DNA of 64,000 nt from Ruminococcus sp. (GCA_017558505.1 JAFYUM010000036.1:62001-126000); one strand, 5' to 3'; positions 25,921 to 33,904 are shown, counted from the first letter of the stretch. Notes: generated from the letters alone by a model not told the origin. Made by a program: numbers and translations.

Positions 25921-26849
25921 TTATTGCGAAGTATTCAGCTCCAGCACCATAAACACATCTGAACGGATGCTGTCGTTGTATTTTTCCGTATCAACAAATT
26001 CCGATTTTTTATACAATGCAATTGCCCGTGTGCTTGTTGAAAGGGAATCAAGATACATTTTCGCATATCCCAGCTTTTTTGCAAGGGAAACGGCGGTATT
26101 CAGCAGTTTTCTGCCATATCCTCTGCCGTGATATTCCTGCAATAAATAGAGGGATTTCAGCTCACAATCCTTTTCGCTAAGGTGATGAACTGCCACTGTA
26201 CCGATGATTTTTTCGCCGTGGAGCATACAATAAAATCCCTTGAAATTATGCTGAATATCCTTGTAAAAGCTGTGTCGTCCGTCAATATCCAATGCTCTGC
26301 CCGATTGAGGAAGGCATTTTTTAAGAAATTCAATTAATTGAGTATAATATTTATTTTCATAAGGGACTATTTCTGTATTGAGGTCACACACCATAATAAA
26401 CTCCTCAGCGTTTTTGTCGATTATGTAAAAGCCCACATTTCTATACATTTTCACAGCATAATTGGCTTTCTGAACCGCAAGAGAAGTTCTCTCATAACCA
26501 TGGCTTTTCAGTTCCGCAAGCATAGTTTTCATTAATGCTGTGCCTATTCCGAAATTGCGGTATTCCTTGAAAAGAGATATTGCAAAAGAGGGGATGCCCT
26601 CCGCAATATGCCCATAGTCCGCCATATCACGCACCCAGACAGCACCCACGATTTTCCCTCAGCTTCTGCTACAAAGCATATATCGTCCTTTTCCTTGCCG
26701 AAATTCTTGATATACACCTGCAATTCAGGCTGATTTATAATTGATTTTGGCGGAGGTGCTGTTCCCTCAGGAATGAAAATTGCTTCATATATGAAATCGT
26801 CTAATAATTTGTATTCGTCCTCTTTGATTTTTCGTATGGTGTAGTTCAT
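25921..26849 (-). pseudogene. tandem double-GNAT acetyltransferase gene, interrupted by a 1-bp frameshift
   Basis: Two overlapping frames make one protein of about 310 residues. The 5' part (from ATG at 26849) reads MNYTIRKIKEDEYKLLDDFI...CFVAEAEGK and then leaves the GNAT pattern; the other frame continues with VGAVWVRDM...LFKEYRNFGIGTALMKTML (acetyl-CoA loop) and a second GNAT domain (LLQEYHGRGYGRKLLNTAV). Adding one A to the A4 run (26652-26655) restores GKIVGAVWV. A real mutation, homopolymer sequencing error or slippage are all possible. Such proteins acetylate amines or protein N termini; the substrate is unknown. Copy 2 of the MITE-like element ends 25 bp upstream of the start. Confidence 0.75.
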
Positions 26850-26873
26850 ATGTATCGCCTTTCTTGTTTTTTT

Positions 26874-27033
26874 ATACCAATCCCTAAAATGTTAGTAGAC
26901 AAAGATGATGAGCAAAAATGCTGTATGTCAAGGCGGACGACGAAAGCATACTGCCGTATGGTGAGGATGTCCAACGATGACATACGGCATTTATGCCATT
27001 AGATTTGTCTACTGTTGTTTCAGGGATTGGTAT
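26874..27033 (-). mobile_element. 160-bp MITE-like element, copy 2 (inverted relative to copy 1)
   Basis: The reverse complement matches copy 1 end to end at exactly 160 bp, with about seven substitutions (about 96% identity) and no indel. Termini are ATACCAATCCCTAAAA and TTTCAGGGATTGGTAT. It lies between the GNAT start and the feo terminators. A short partial terminus, AGGGATTGGTAT, also occurs at 31924-31935. Confidence 0.85.
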
Positions 27034-27051
27034 TAATAATTATATCACAAA

Positions 27052-27088
27052 ATTGGGTGCCCTGCAATATTATGCAGGGCAGTCCAAT
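27052..27088 (-). terminator. second hairpin downstream of the feo operon
   Basis: An 8-bp GCCCTGCA/TGCAGGGC stem with an outer ATTGG/CCAAT stem. Read on the minus strand it is followed by TTTTG, so it may back up the terminator at 27093. Confidence 0.5.
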
Positions 27089-27092
27089 AAAA

Positions 27093-27122
27093 AAAGACGG
27101 CAGAACTAAATCCACCGTCTTT
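27093..27122 (-). terminator. rho-independent terminator of the feo operon
   Basis: On the minus strand an AAAGACGG/CCGTCTTT stem is followed by a T-run, directly after the FeoB-associated peptide gene. Confidence 0.8.
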
Positions 27123-27126
27123 GAAG

Positions 27127-27276
27127 CTACAGGCTTTTATTTCCGCATTTACCGCCGCATTTTTTTGCATAGGGGCAGCCGATACATGTTGTGCCTTTTT
27201 TCTTTTCCTTGTAGAGGTAAATGCAGATTGAAATAATAATTGCCGTTACAATTGCAATAATTATAATATTTTCCAT
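27127..27276 (-). CDS. FeoB-associated Cys-rich membrane peptide (49 aa)
   Basis: A 49-residue frame starting MENIIIIAIVTAIIISICIY: one N-terminal membrane segment, a Lys-rich junction, then CIGCPYAKKCGGKC, four Cys in CxxC...C...C spacing typical of the small proteins encoded after feoB in Clostridia. They are thought to help FeoB or bind iron; the mechanism is not proven. Its GGAG Shine-Dalgarno lies within the last feoB codons and the two genes are 1 bp apart, so they are coupled. The operon terminator follows. Confidence 0.85.
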   Translation of the reverse strand: MENIIIIAIVTAIIISICIYLYKEKKKGTTCIGCPYAKKCGGKCGNKSL

Positions 27277-27277
27277 A

Positions 27278-29278
27278 TTATTTCTCCAATGAATATTCAG
27301 CCTTTACTGATTTATCAGCCTTTGAAATCAGCCAAGCAATATAGCCTGCTGAAGCCGCTATAAATGCAAGTCCGCAAAGTGCAGCTGTTACGTTGAGAGC
27401 ATCAGGGGCTGTCGTAAGTGTGCCGATAGTATACACAAGATATGCCACAGTATAACCTACCGCAAACTGTAAACCAATTCCGCCCCAGAACCATTTTCTG
27501 CTCTTCATTTCAGAGTTCATTGCTCCGATTGCCGCAAAACACGGTGGAGAATACAGATTGAACATAAGGTATGCGAGAGCTGCCGCCTTTGAAATAGCCA
27601 TAACGGAAGCCGCACCTGCACCTGCACCATCCATAAGTGTCATTTCCTCGGTATCTATGAGATTATTAAGACCTACAAAGCATACAGCGAGAGTTCCCAC
27701 GACGTTTTCCTTAGCGATAAAGCCTGTGATAGCCGCCGCAGCCAACTGCCAGCTGAGTACGCCTACGATTGGAACGAAGATATATGCAAATGGACTTGCA
27801 ATTGTTGCGAGAATTGACTGGTTAGCCTGTTCTGCAACCTTGAATGACCATGTAAATGACTGCATTATCTGCACTGCTGTGTTGCAAAGGAGGATAATTG
27901 TTGCAGCCTTTACGATATATTCCCAGCCACGGCTGCACATTGACTTGAATGCACCCCAGAGTGAGGGAATTTTGTATTCGGGAAGTTCAATGATAAAGAA
28001 TGAATTTTTTGCTCTGTGACCTGTAATGAGATTTACAAGCAATGCTCCGAGGAAAATCAGCACAATTCCTGTGAGATATACAATAAAGCTTATAATACCT
28101 TTGTTTTCGCTGAAAAATACACCTGAAAAGAGGGCAATTACAGGGATTTTCGCACCGCATGGCATAAAGGGGGCAAGCATTGCAGTTGCACGTCTTTCAC
28201 GCTCGTTGCGGATTGTACGGCTTGCCATAATTCCGGGAACTGCACAGCCGATTGTTATAACAAAGGGGATAACGGATTTTCCCGAAAGTCCGACTTTTTT
28301 GAAAATGGGGTCAAGAACAACTGCGGCTCTTGCCATATATCCGCAATCCTCAAGAATTGCAATGAGGAAGTACATTATCATTACAAGCGGCAGGAAGCCT
28401 AAAACGGCGATAACACCGCCAATTACACCGTCAACAAGAAGTGCCGACAGCAGGGGAGATGCGTCTTCAAGAAGTCCGCCTATCCAGCCTTGGAATTGTT
28501 CAAGGAGAGCCACGAGGGTGTCTGCTATGTATGGACCGAGCCAAGCCTGTGAAATCTGGAACACAAGCCACATAATGCCAGCGAAAATCAGCAGTCCCAC
28601 AATAGGATTTGTTATAAATGTGTCAATTTTATCACTGATAGTTCTGTCACTTGTGAGAATTTTTCGCTGTTCTACCTGTTTAACAAGACAGTTTACAAAT
28701 TCATATCGCTGACAATCAGCGGCTTCTGCGGCGGTACGGTCGGAGGTATCGAAATACTTATTTCTGAAAGGCGGTTTTGGTATATTTCCCACTGATTGTA
28801 TAGCCGTATCAATAAGTTTTTCAAGTCCCTCGCCTGTCTTTGATGAGGTCTGGATTATGGGACAGCCTAAAAGCTGGGACAGCTTTTCTTCATCAATTTT
28901 AGTGCCTTTTTTCTCATTTAAATCCGTTTTATTGAGGGCGATAATCATAGGCACACCAAGTTCAAGGAGCTGAGTTGTAAAGAAAAGGCTTCGGCTGAGA
29001 TTTGTTGCGTCAACGATATTTATAAGCACATCAGGCTTTTCATTGACAATATAATCCCTTGCTACACTTTCCTCGCTTGTAAAAGGGGAAATTGAGTATG
29101 TTCCTGGGAGGTCAACAGCGATGATTTCCTTTCCGCCGCAGAATGATTTTTTCAGCGGATTTTCCTTCTTATCAACAGTTACGCCTGCCCAGTTTCCTAC
29201 TTTTTCACTTTTACCTGTTAATGCATTGAACATTGTTGTTTTACCCGAATTCGGGTTGCCAGCCATGGCTATTCTCAT
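27278..29278 (-). CDS. feoB: ferrous iron transporter B
   Basis: 666 residues. The N-terminal G domain has G1 GNPNSGKT (residues 7-14), the G2 region VGNWAGVTVDKKE, G3 DLPGTYS and G4 NKTD. A helical linker is followed by gate motifs (GCAVPGIMASRT, FMPCGAKIPVIALF) and about eight to ten membrane spans ending near residue 655. It imports Fe2+ across the cytoplasmic membrane with GTP hydrolysis. It is a little shorter than E. coli FeoB (773 residues), as is common in Clostridia. Order is feoA, then feoB, then the Cys-rich peptide, all minus strand. Confidence 0.97.
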   Translation of the reverse strand: MRIAMAGNPNSGKTTMFNALTGKSEKVGNWAGVTVDKKENPLKKSFCGGKEIIAVDLPGTYSISPFTSEESVARDYIVNEKPDVLINIVDATNLSRSLFFTTQLLELGVPMIIALNKTDLNEKKGTKIDEEKLSQLLGCPIIQTSSKTGEGLEKLIDTAIQSVGNIPKPPFRNKYFDTSDRTAAEAADCQRYEFVNCLVKQVEQRKILTSDRTISDKIDTFITNPIVGLLIFAGIMWLVFQISQAWLGPYIADTLVALLEQFQGWIGGLLEDASPLLSALLVDGVIGGVIAVLGFLPLVMIMYFLIAILEDCGYMARAAVVLDPIFKKVGLSGKSVIPFVITIGCAVPGIMASRTIRNERERRATAMLAPFMPCGAKIPVIALFSGVFFSENKGIISFIVYLTGIVLIFLGALLVNLITGHRAKNSFFIIELPEYKIPSLWGAFKSMCSRGWEYIVKAATIILLCNTAVQIMQSFTWSFKVAEQANQSILATIASPFAYIFVPIVGVLSWQLAAAAITGFIAKENVVGTLAVCFVGLNNLIDTEEMTLMDGAGAGAASVMAISKAAALAYLMFNLYSPPCFAAIGAMNSEMKSRKWFWGGIGLQFAVGYTVAYLVYTIGTLTTAPDALNVTAALCGLAFIAASAGYIAWLISKADKSVKAEYSLEK

Positions 29279-29338
29279 AATTTTCTCCTCAATTGTTGGG
29301 TTTATTTGTTATTATATACTAACAACCATTTTAAAATA

Positions 29339-29362
29339 TACAGGCACAGGAAAGTGCCTGTA
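29339..29362 (-). other. hairpin in the feoA-feoB spacer
   Basis: A perfect 9-bp stem TACAGGCAC/GTGCCTGTA with a 6-nt loop, then TATATTTT on the minus strand. It could attenuate transcription or stabilise an mRNA end between feoA and feoB. Confidence 0.45.
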
Positions 29363-29387
29363 TAAATGTATATGTGGTTAAAACTTA

Positions 29388-29603
29388 TTAATATACAGAA
29401 ATTGCGTTTGCAAGATGCTTGTCAATGTTGTATCTGCCGTCTTTGATTGCTACAACACAGCTGTTTCTTCTACGTGATACCACAGTTACAGCGGCACCTC
29501 TGTAGCAGCCGAGAGTGAGCAGGAAAGAGTTGAGTTCAGCGTCATTGCTGTTGATATCTTTAACGATATATTCTTTACCGATTGAAATTTGATTTAACGA
29601 CAT
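29388..29603 (-). CDS. feoA: FeoA family protein
   Basis: 71 residues, the length of stand-alone FeoA, an SH3-like beta-barrel. IGKEYIVKDIN, LLTLGCYRGAAVTVVSRR and VVAIKDGRYNIDKHLANAISV follow the family pattern. FeoA is a small cytoplasmic partner needed for efficient FeoB iron uptake. It is the first gene of the feo operon, with a consensus promoter at 29669-29697, and lies 109 bp before feoB. AGGGTG precedes the start. Confidence 0.92.
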   Translation of the reverse strand: MSLNQISIGKEYIVKDINSNDAELNSFLLTLGCYRGAAVTVVSRRRNSCVVAIKDGRYNIDKHLANAISVY

Positions 29604-29668
29604 AAAATCACCCTTTTCTATAATTGGGGGTTACCCATTCGCAGTTAATGTTATTCTCTGCTAACTAT

Positions 29669-29697
29669 ATTATACCCTATTGTTTGCATTTTGTCAA
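29669..29697 (-). promoter_or_regulatory. near-consensus sigma-A promoter of the feo operon
   Basis: On the minus strand: TTGACA (29692-29697), 17-bp spacer, TATAAT (29669-29674). Just downstream AGTTA and TAACT form a loose inverted repeat (about 29643-29667) where an iron regulator could bind; no classical Fur or DtxR box is clear. Confidence 0.8.
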
Positions 29698-29725
29698 TAT
29701 CCTTTTGGAATAATCGGCGGATATT

Positions 29726-29772
29726 ACAAAAGTAGTTAGTGATGTATAACGCTATTAGTTATTTATAACAAA
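29726..29772. repeat. 47-bp direct repeat, copy 1
   Basis: Begins ACAAAAGTAGTTAGTGATG and ends TTATTTATAACAAA. It is identical to 30452-30498 except for one base and lies downstream of the SUKH gene. Confidence 0.85.
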
Positions 29773-29805
29773 CATTATCTAAGGGCAATTGCAGCATCTC
29801 AGAGG

Positions 29806-30276
29806 TTAGCTTTCAAATCTTTCATCGTAAACTTCGTCCCAGTTTTCACCAATACAATCTTCTGCACATTCTTCGAGATAAAATGACAAATCAGCAAGCA
29901 TATCATCAAAATCACGGTATTCCTGCTCGCCGTCAGAAGTTACACGGAAGAAAACATTTGTACTGCGTGATAAAAGTAATTCTTCATCATTAAGAACTGT
30001 ACCAACAATTATAACGTCATTTTCGCCCTTATAATCTCCTGATTCGGGGAATTGAATTACAGCATATTGATTGAGAATATCTGCATTTTCAGTAAGCATA
30101 AGCCAGCTTTTGTACTCGTTAGGCAGGCTGAATTTGTTTTCTTTTTCCCATTCTTCGATTTTAGCAATATCAGCAGGGGGAGCAAAAGAAGAATCCTTAT
30201 ACTCACACAATAATTCACACATATTAGTGTAATATTCAAACTGCTCTTTAATGTTTTCGTTAATTATAAAATCCAT
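29806..30276 (-). CDS. SMI1/KNR4 (SUKH) family protein
   Basis: 156 residues. IAKIEEWEKENKFSLPNEYKSWLMLTENAD is the SUKH hallmark (acidic helix, LP.EYK.WL), followed by YAVIQFPESGDYKGENDVIIVG and an acidic tail (LEECAEDCIGENWDEVYDE). SUKH proteins are frequent immunity proteins against polymorphic or contact-dependent toxins; no toxin gene is nearby. ATG at 30276 has AGGAG 8 bp upstream and a consensus promoter. The gene lies between two 47-bp direct repeats, suggesting acquisition or duplication as a unit. Confidence 0.83.
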   Translation of the reverse strand: MDFIINENIKEQFEYYTNMCELLCEYKDSSFAPPADIAKIEEWEKENKFSLPNEYKSWLMLTENADILNQYAVIQFPESGDYKGENDVIIVGTVLNDEELLLSRSTNVFFRVTSDGEQEYRDFDDMLADLSFYLEECAEDCIGENWDEVYDERFES

Positions 30277-30324
30277 AATAATTACTCCTATAAAAAATTT
30301 TGCATAATGCACTTTAATATTATG

Positions 30325-30353
30325 ATTATACATTGTTTTACATAATTTGTCAA
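30325..30353 (-). promoter_or_regulatory. consensus sigma-A promoter of the SUKH gene
   Basis: On the minus strand: TTGACA (30348-30353), 17-bp spacer, TATAAT (30325-30330). Confidence 0.82.
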
Positions 30354-30451
30354 TGTTAAATTAAGAATTAATTTTTTTCAAAGTATCTTTCCGTATTTCT
30401 TCTCTTAACTGTGTGAAATAGTCAGAAAAAGCCACTTTATCGTCGGCTAAC

Positions 30452-30498
30452 ACAAAAGTAGTTATTGATGTATAACGCTATTAGTTATTTATAACAAA
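30452..30498. repeat. 47-bp direct repeat, copy 2
   Basis: Matches 29726-29772 at 46 of 47 positions. Its last 18 bp encode the end of the anti-sigma-like gene (final codons and stop, 30481-30498), so copy 2 is probably the original and copy 1 the duplicate. Confidence 0.85.
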
Positions 30499-31383
30499 GT
30501 CTGTTATGCCTTCCTCTTTAAGCTTTTTCTTGCGGTAGGGATTTTCATTAGTAGCGTCAAAACCGTCGGGAAGATACTCTGCAGGCATAAAATCCTCATA
30601 CTCAACATCCATAAAGTAATTGCAGAAAATAAGCTCGCAATAGGTAATAGTATTTTCAGTGTCGGGTGTATTTATGGCATAGACAAAGCCGTAATATTCA
30701 TCGGTATATACTGCAAGAGGCTCGCCGCCGTTGAAGCCTGTAACTCCGTAAATTCCCTTATAATTGGTGCTTTCGTATGCATTAAGACGCTGAATTTCCT
30801 TTTCATAATCCTCGGGGGAGTAGGTTACTGTAAGATAGCTTAAATACTGCGGGTCAAAGGAATTGTGATAGAGCATTTTGTAGTTCAATACTTCCATTTC
30901 CTCTGTCAGTTCAGCAGGGAATATGCTTTCGTCCATAGCCAGTTTATTGCGGTATTCTTTAAGAGCGTTTTCGCCCATATACAGTGAATAATTCTGTTTG
31001 TCCTCATCTAAGTTGAAATCAACGAATGGGTCATATTCTAAAACGTGATAATTTTCGCTGGTTACTGGATTATAAGAAAATGCTCCAACTAAAGCAAGTA
31101 TTGCAACAACACTACCTATAAATATCAGAAATACGACAATAGCGGCAATAATTATTACAGGGAGAATAGTTTTTTTCTTTGTTTTCTTCTGATAGTTTAT
31201 AAACTGCTGTGCCGTGTCCATTCTCATCTGAACATTCGGCGCTGTTGCGGACATTTCCTTGAATTTTGCCGAACATTCAGCGCAGCCTGCAAGGTGGCTG
31301 TTTACCTCCTGTGCCGTGTAGGGGCTTACCATATTTTCGGTGTATATCGGCAGTAAATCCTGTACAATCTCACATCTTAACAT
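30481..31383 (-). CDS. zinc-finger anti-sigma-factor-like membrane protein
   Basis: 300 residues. The N terminus has a zf-HC2 anti-sigma motif (EIVQDLLPIYTENM, then HLAGCAECSAKF: HxxxCxxC near residues 30-37). A basic stretch (KKTKKKT) precedes one membrane segment (about residues 75-100), and an extracellular domain of about 190 residues follows with no recognised fold. Such proteins hold an ECF sigma factor at the membrane until a signal is sensed outside. The gene overlaps the adjacent sigma gene by 14 bp, as expected for a sigma/anti-sigma pair. Signal unknown. Confidence 0.82.
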   Translation of the reverse strand: MLRCEIVQDLLPIYTENMVSPYTAQEVNSHLAGCAECSAKFKEMSATAPNVQMRMDTAQQFINYQKKTKKKTILPVIIIAAIVVFLIFIGSVVAILALVGAFSYNPVTSENYHVLEYDPFVDFNLDEDKQNYSLYMGENALKEYRNKLAMDESIFPAELTEEMEVLNYKMLYHNSFDPQYLSYLTVTYSPEDYEKEIQRLNAYESTNYKGIYGVTGFNGGEPLAVYTDEYYGFVYAINTPDTENTITYCELIFCNYFMDVEYEDFMPAEYLPDGFDATNENPYRKKKLKEEGITDFVINN

Positions 31384-31869
31384 CTGAGTTTTCCTCCTTT
31401 AGTTTAGTTTGCAGCATAGTCTTTGCCCTATGGAACGTAACGCACGCCCAATGGTCGTTTTTTCCGAATAATTCAGCGATTTCCTTGAATGACAGTTCGC
31501 CGAAGATACGCAGGGTGAAAACCTCTTTATATGGGTCCTGCATATCGTGCAATAAGCGGTGAATCTGGAATGCTATTGATTTATCAGCAATCATATCCGT
31601 GAAGTTGCTGTCATCAGCAACATCTTCGGGGATTTCATCGGGGGACAGGCGGTTTTGTTTTCGGCAATGGGAATAGTAAAGATTTCTGGCGATTGAACAC
31701 ATCCATACACGAAGCTCTGATTCTCCGCGTAGTCCTTGATTGACTTCATAGCACGGAAAAAGGTTTCCTGAGTAAGTTCTTCCGCAAGGGATTCGTTACC
31801 TGTTAAACCACGCAGAAAGCGGTACACATCGTCGAAATATTTACGGTATACTTCCTCAAAGCTTTCCAT
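31370..31869 (-). pseudogene. ECF sigma-70 factor gene with a 1-bp frameshift
   Basis: Two frames make one ECF sigma factor of about 166 residues. The first part (MESFEEVYRKYFDDVYRFLRG, then ELTQETFFRAMKSIKDYAENQSF) is sigma region 2; the second (MCSIARNLYYSHCRKQ, then EVFTLRIFGELSFKEIAELFGK) is regions 2.4 to 4. Restoring one C at about 31710/31711 gives SFRVWMCSIARN, the normal ECF sequence. So either the gene is newly broken or the read lost a base. AAGGAGG supports the start at 31869. It would be controlled by the downstream anti-sigma protein. Confidence 0.8.
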
Positions 31870-31941
31870 AAGCTGCCTCCTTTCATAAATGTTATGTAAA
31901 TCGTTTACATATATAAGACGCACAGGGATTGGTATAAAATA

Positions 31942-31971
31942 ATAAAATCGCCCTCGGAAACCCGAGAGCGA
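31942..31971 (-). terminator. terminator downstream of rplA
   Basis: On the minus strand TCGCTCTCGG/CCGAGGGCGA (one G-U pair) is followed by TTTTATT. It ends the rpmG-secE-nusG-rplK-rplA transcript. Confidence 0.75.
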
Positions 31972-31987
31972 TAAATTATGCGTTTAA

Positions 31988-32683
31988 TCAAACACCGTAC
32001 TTTGTTGTAGCAACGGGAACACCAGGGCCCATTGTGGAAGTTACTGTACAGCTCTTGAGGTAAGTACCCTTAGCTGCAGCAGGCTTAGCCTTAACGATAG
32101 CTTCCATAAGTGTGTTGAAGTTTTCCTCAAGCTTAGCAGAGCCGAAGGAAGCCTTACCAATTGGGCAGTGGATGATGTTTGTCTTGTCAAGACGGTACTC
32201 AATCTTACCAGCCTTAGCCTCAGCAACAGCCTTAGCAACGTCAGGAGTTACAGTACCAGCCTTTGGGTTTGGCATAAGTCCACGGGGACCGAGAACCTTA
32301 CCAAGACGACCAACAAGGCCCATCATATCAGGTGAAGCGATAACAACGTCGAAATCCATCCAGTTTTCCTTCTGAATCTTGTCAACGAGGTCCATACCGC
32401 CAACGAACTCAGCGCCAGCAGCCTGTGCAGCCTCGTACTTGTCTTCCTTACAGAAAACGAGAACCTTTACGTTTTTACCTGTACCGTTAGGGAGAACTAC
32501 AGCGCCTCTAACCTGCTGGTCAGCGTGACGTGAGTCAACACCGAGACGAACGTGTACTTCTACTGTTTCATCAAACTTTGCCTTTGCATTCTGGCAAACT
32601 AATGCGAGATCCTAAACGGACTCATAAAGCTTTGAATAATCGACAGTCTTTGCGCTGTCAACATATTTCTTGCCGTGTTTCAT
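31988..32683 (-). pseudogene. rplA: ribosomal protein L1 (uL1) gene with an in-frame amber codon
   Basis: From ATG at 32683 the frame reads MKHGKKYVDSAKTVDYSKLY and ESV, then TAG at 32612-32614 (codon 24), then [20 protein letters not shown] and on through [14 protein letters not shown] to 31988. Without that codon it would be a normal 231-residue L1, which binds 23S rRNA at the stalk and represses its own operon. CAG or GAG would fit at codon 24. TAG is used as a genuine stop by other genes here (PP2C, the feo peptide, smc), so general readthrough is unlikely; sequencing error or a new mutation is more probable. A strong AGGAGG precedes ATG. rplJ-rplL do not follow. Confidence 0.88.
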
Positions 32684-32827
32684 TATATTTCCTCCTATTT
32701 AAGTGGTAATACCGGATGCCTATAGCTATCCGATTAGCGGAATTTTCCTCCCACCAATAGAACTCTGAACGGGAAAACCCCGAATCATCATTCAAGTTAA
32801 TTAAAAATCAGTCAACAACTAAAACAA

Positions 32828-33253
32828 TTAGTCAACAACTACAACGCCCATTGAACGAGCTGTACCTGCGATCATGCTCATAGCTGCTTCGAGAGAACCA
32901 GCATTGAGATCGGGCATCTTCTGCTCAGCAATCTTCTGGATCTGCTCCTTAGTGATGTTAGCAACCTTAGTCTTATTGGGAACTCCCGAACCGCTGTTGA
33001 GGTTGCAAGCCTTTTTGATAAGAACAGCTGCAGGGGGAGTTTTTGTGATGAATGAGAATGAACGGTCTGCGTAAACAGTGATAACAACAGGGATAATCAT
33101 ACCGATGTCGTTCTTTGTTCTCTCATTGAATTCCTTTGTGAATGCCATGATATTAACGCCGTGCTGACCGAGTGCAGGTCCAACAGGCGGTGCAGGAGTA
33201 GCCTTTCCTGCTGCGATCTGAAGCTTAATGTAGCCAACTACTTTCTGTGCCAT
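32828..33253 (-). CDS. rplK: ribosomal protein L11 (uL11)
   Basis: 141 residues, full length. [39 protein letters not shown] and the C-terminal RNA-binding segment ([11 protein letters not shown]) are diagnostic. L11 binds the GTPase-associated centre of 23S rRNA. The mRNA after the stop contains a 16-bp near-duplicate of the gene's tail (32810-32825 versus 32830-32845). The 144-bp spacer before rplA has a GCTAATCGGATAGC hairpin that might take part in L1 control. GGAGG precedes the start. Confidence 0.98.
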   Translation of the reverse strand: MAQKVVGYIKLQIAAGKATPAPPVGPALGQHGVNIMAFTKEFNERTKNDIGMIIPVVITVYADRSFSFITKTPPAAVLIKKACNLNSGSGVPNKTKVANITKEQIQKIAEQKMPDLNAGSLEAAMSMIAGTARSMGVVVVD

Positions 33254-33294
33254 GTATTCGCACCTCCATAAATGTGGTAAATGGCGAGACTAAT

Positions 33295-33338
33295 ATCGGA
33301 AAACCGATTATTCTCTCCCACTGAAGCCCGCAGGCTTC
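33295..33338 (-). promoter_or_regulatory. hairpins in the nusG-rplK spacer (possible ribosomal-protein autoregulation site)
   Basis: Two stems: GAAGCC/GGCTTC (33323-33338) and ATCGG/CCGAT (33295-33308). L1 binding sites in rplK leaders are known from other bacteria; assignment here is by position only. Confidence 0.35.
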
Positions 33339-33351
33339 TTTTAAAAATTGA

Positions 33352-33876
33352 TTAATCCACTGCTGAAACCTGACTTAATGGCAGGGTAGCGAGTGTTTCA
33401 CGACCGAGCATTGATACAAGAATATCAACTGTACGGTCCTCAAGGTTAATGCTCTGAACGACACCAATAACGCCGTCCATAACAGTACCGGTAATCTGAA
33501 CATTGTCGCCCACCTTGAAATTAACCTCAACAATAGGTGTAGAAACGTCTATGCCGAATGTTTTTTCAACTTCCTCCTCTGTGAGGGGAGTGGGAGCAGA
33601 AGCGGGGCCTACGAAACCTGTACATCCTCTGGTATTTCTTACGATATACCATGTATCGTCTGTAACGACCATTTTAATGAGGACATAACCGGGAAAAAGC
33701 AGGTGTTCTCTCTGCTTGCCGCTTGCAATGTCGTCTTCCAGTTGGGTAGGAACTCTGACCTCTTGGATAAGATCGTGAAGCTTTCGGTTTTCAACAACCT
33801 TTTCTATATTCTGGGCAACTTTATTTTCGTAGCCTGAATATGTGTGTACAACGTACCACTTTGCTGCTTCTGACAT
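33352..33876 (-). CDS. nusG: transcription elongation/termination factor NusG
   Basis: 174 residues: an N-terminal NGN domain (AKWYVVHTYSGYENKVAQNI, then FPGYVLIKMVV and GCTGFVGP) and a C-terminal KOW domain (VNFKVGDNVQITGTVMDG, near residues 120-150). NusG binds RNA polymerase and couples transcription with Rho or the ribosome. It lies in the standard secE-nusG-rplK order; GGAGG lies 10 bp before the start. Confidence 0.98.
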   Translation of the reverse strand: MSEAAKWYVVHTYSGYENKVAQNIEKVVENRKLHDLIQEVRVPTQLEDDIASGKQREHLLFPGYVLIKMVVTDDTWYIVRNTRGCTGFVGPASAPTPLTEEEVEKTFGIDVSTPIVEVNFKVGDNVQITGTVMDGVIGVVQSINLEDRTVDILVSMLGRETLATLPLSQVSAVD

Positions 33877-33904
33877 AACTGATCCTCCTTCAGATTTCCA
33901 TGCG

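Noticed and set aside
29630..29670. Fur or DtxR box in the feo leader
   Set aside because: Only a loose AGTTA/TAACT pair is visible; no 19-bp Fur or DtxR palindrome.
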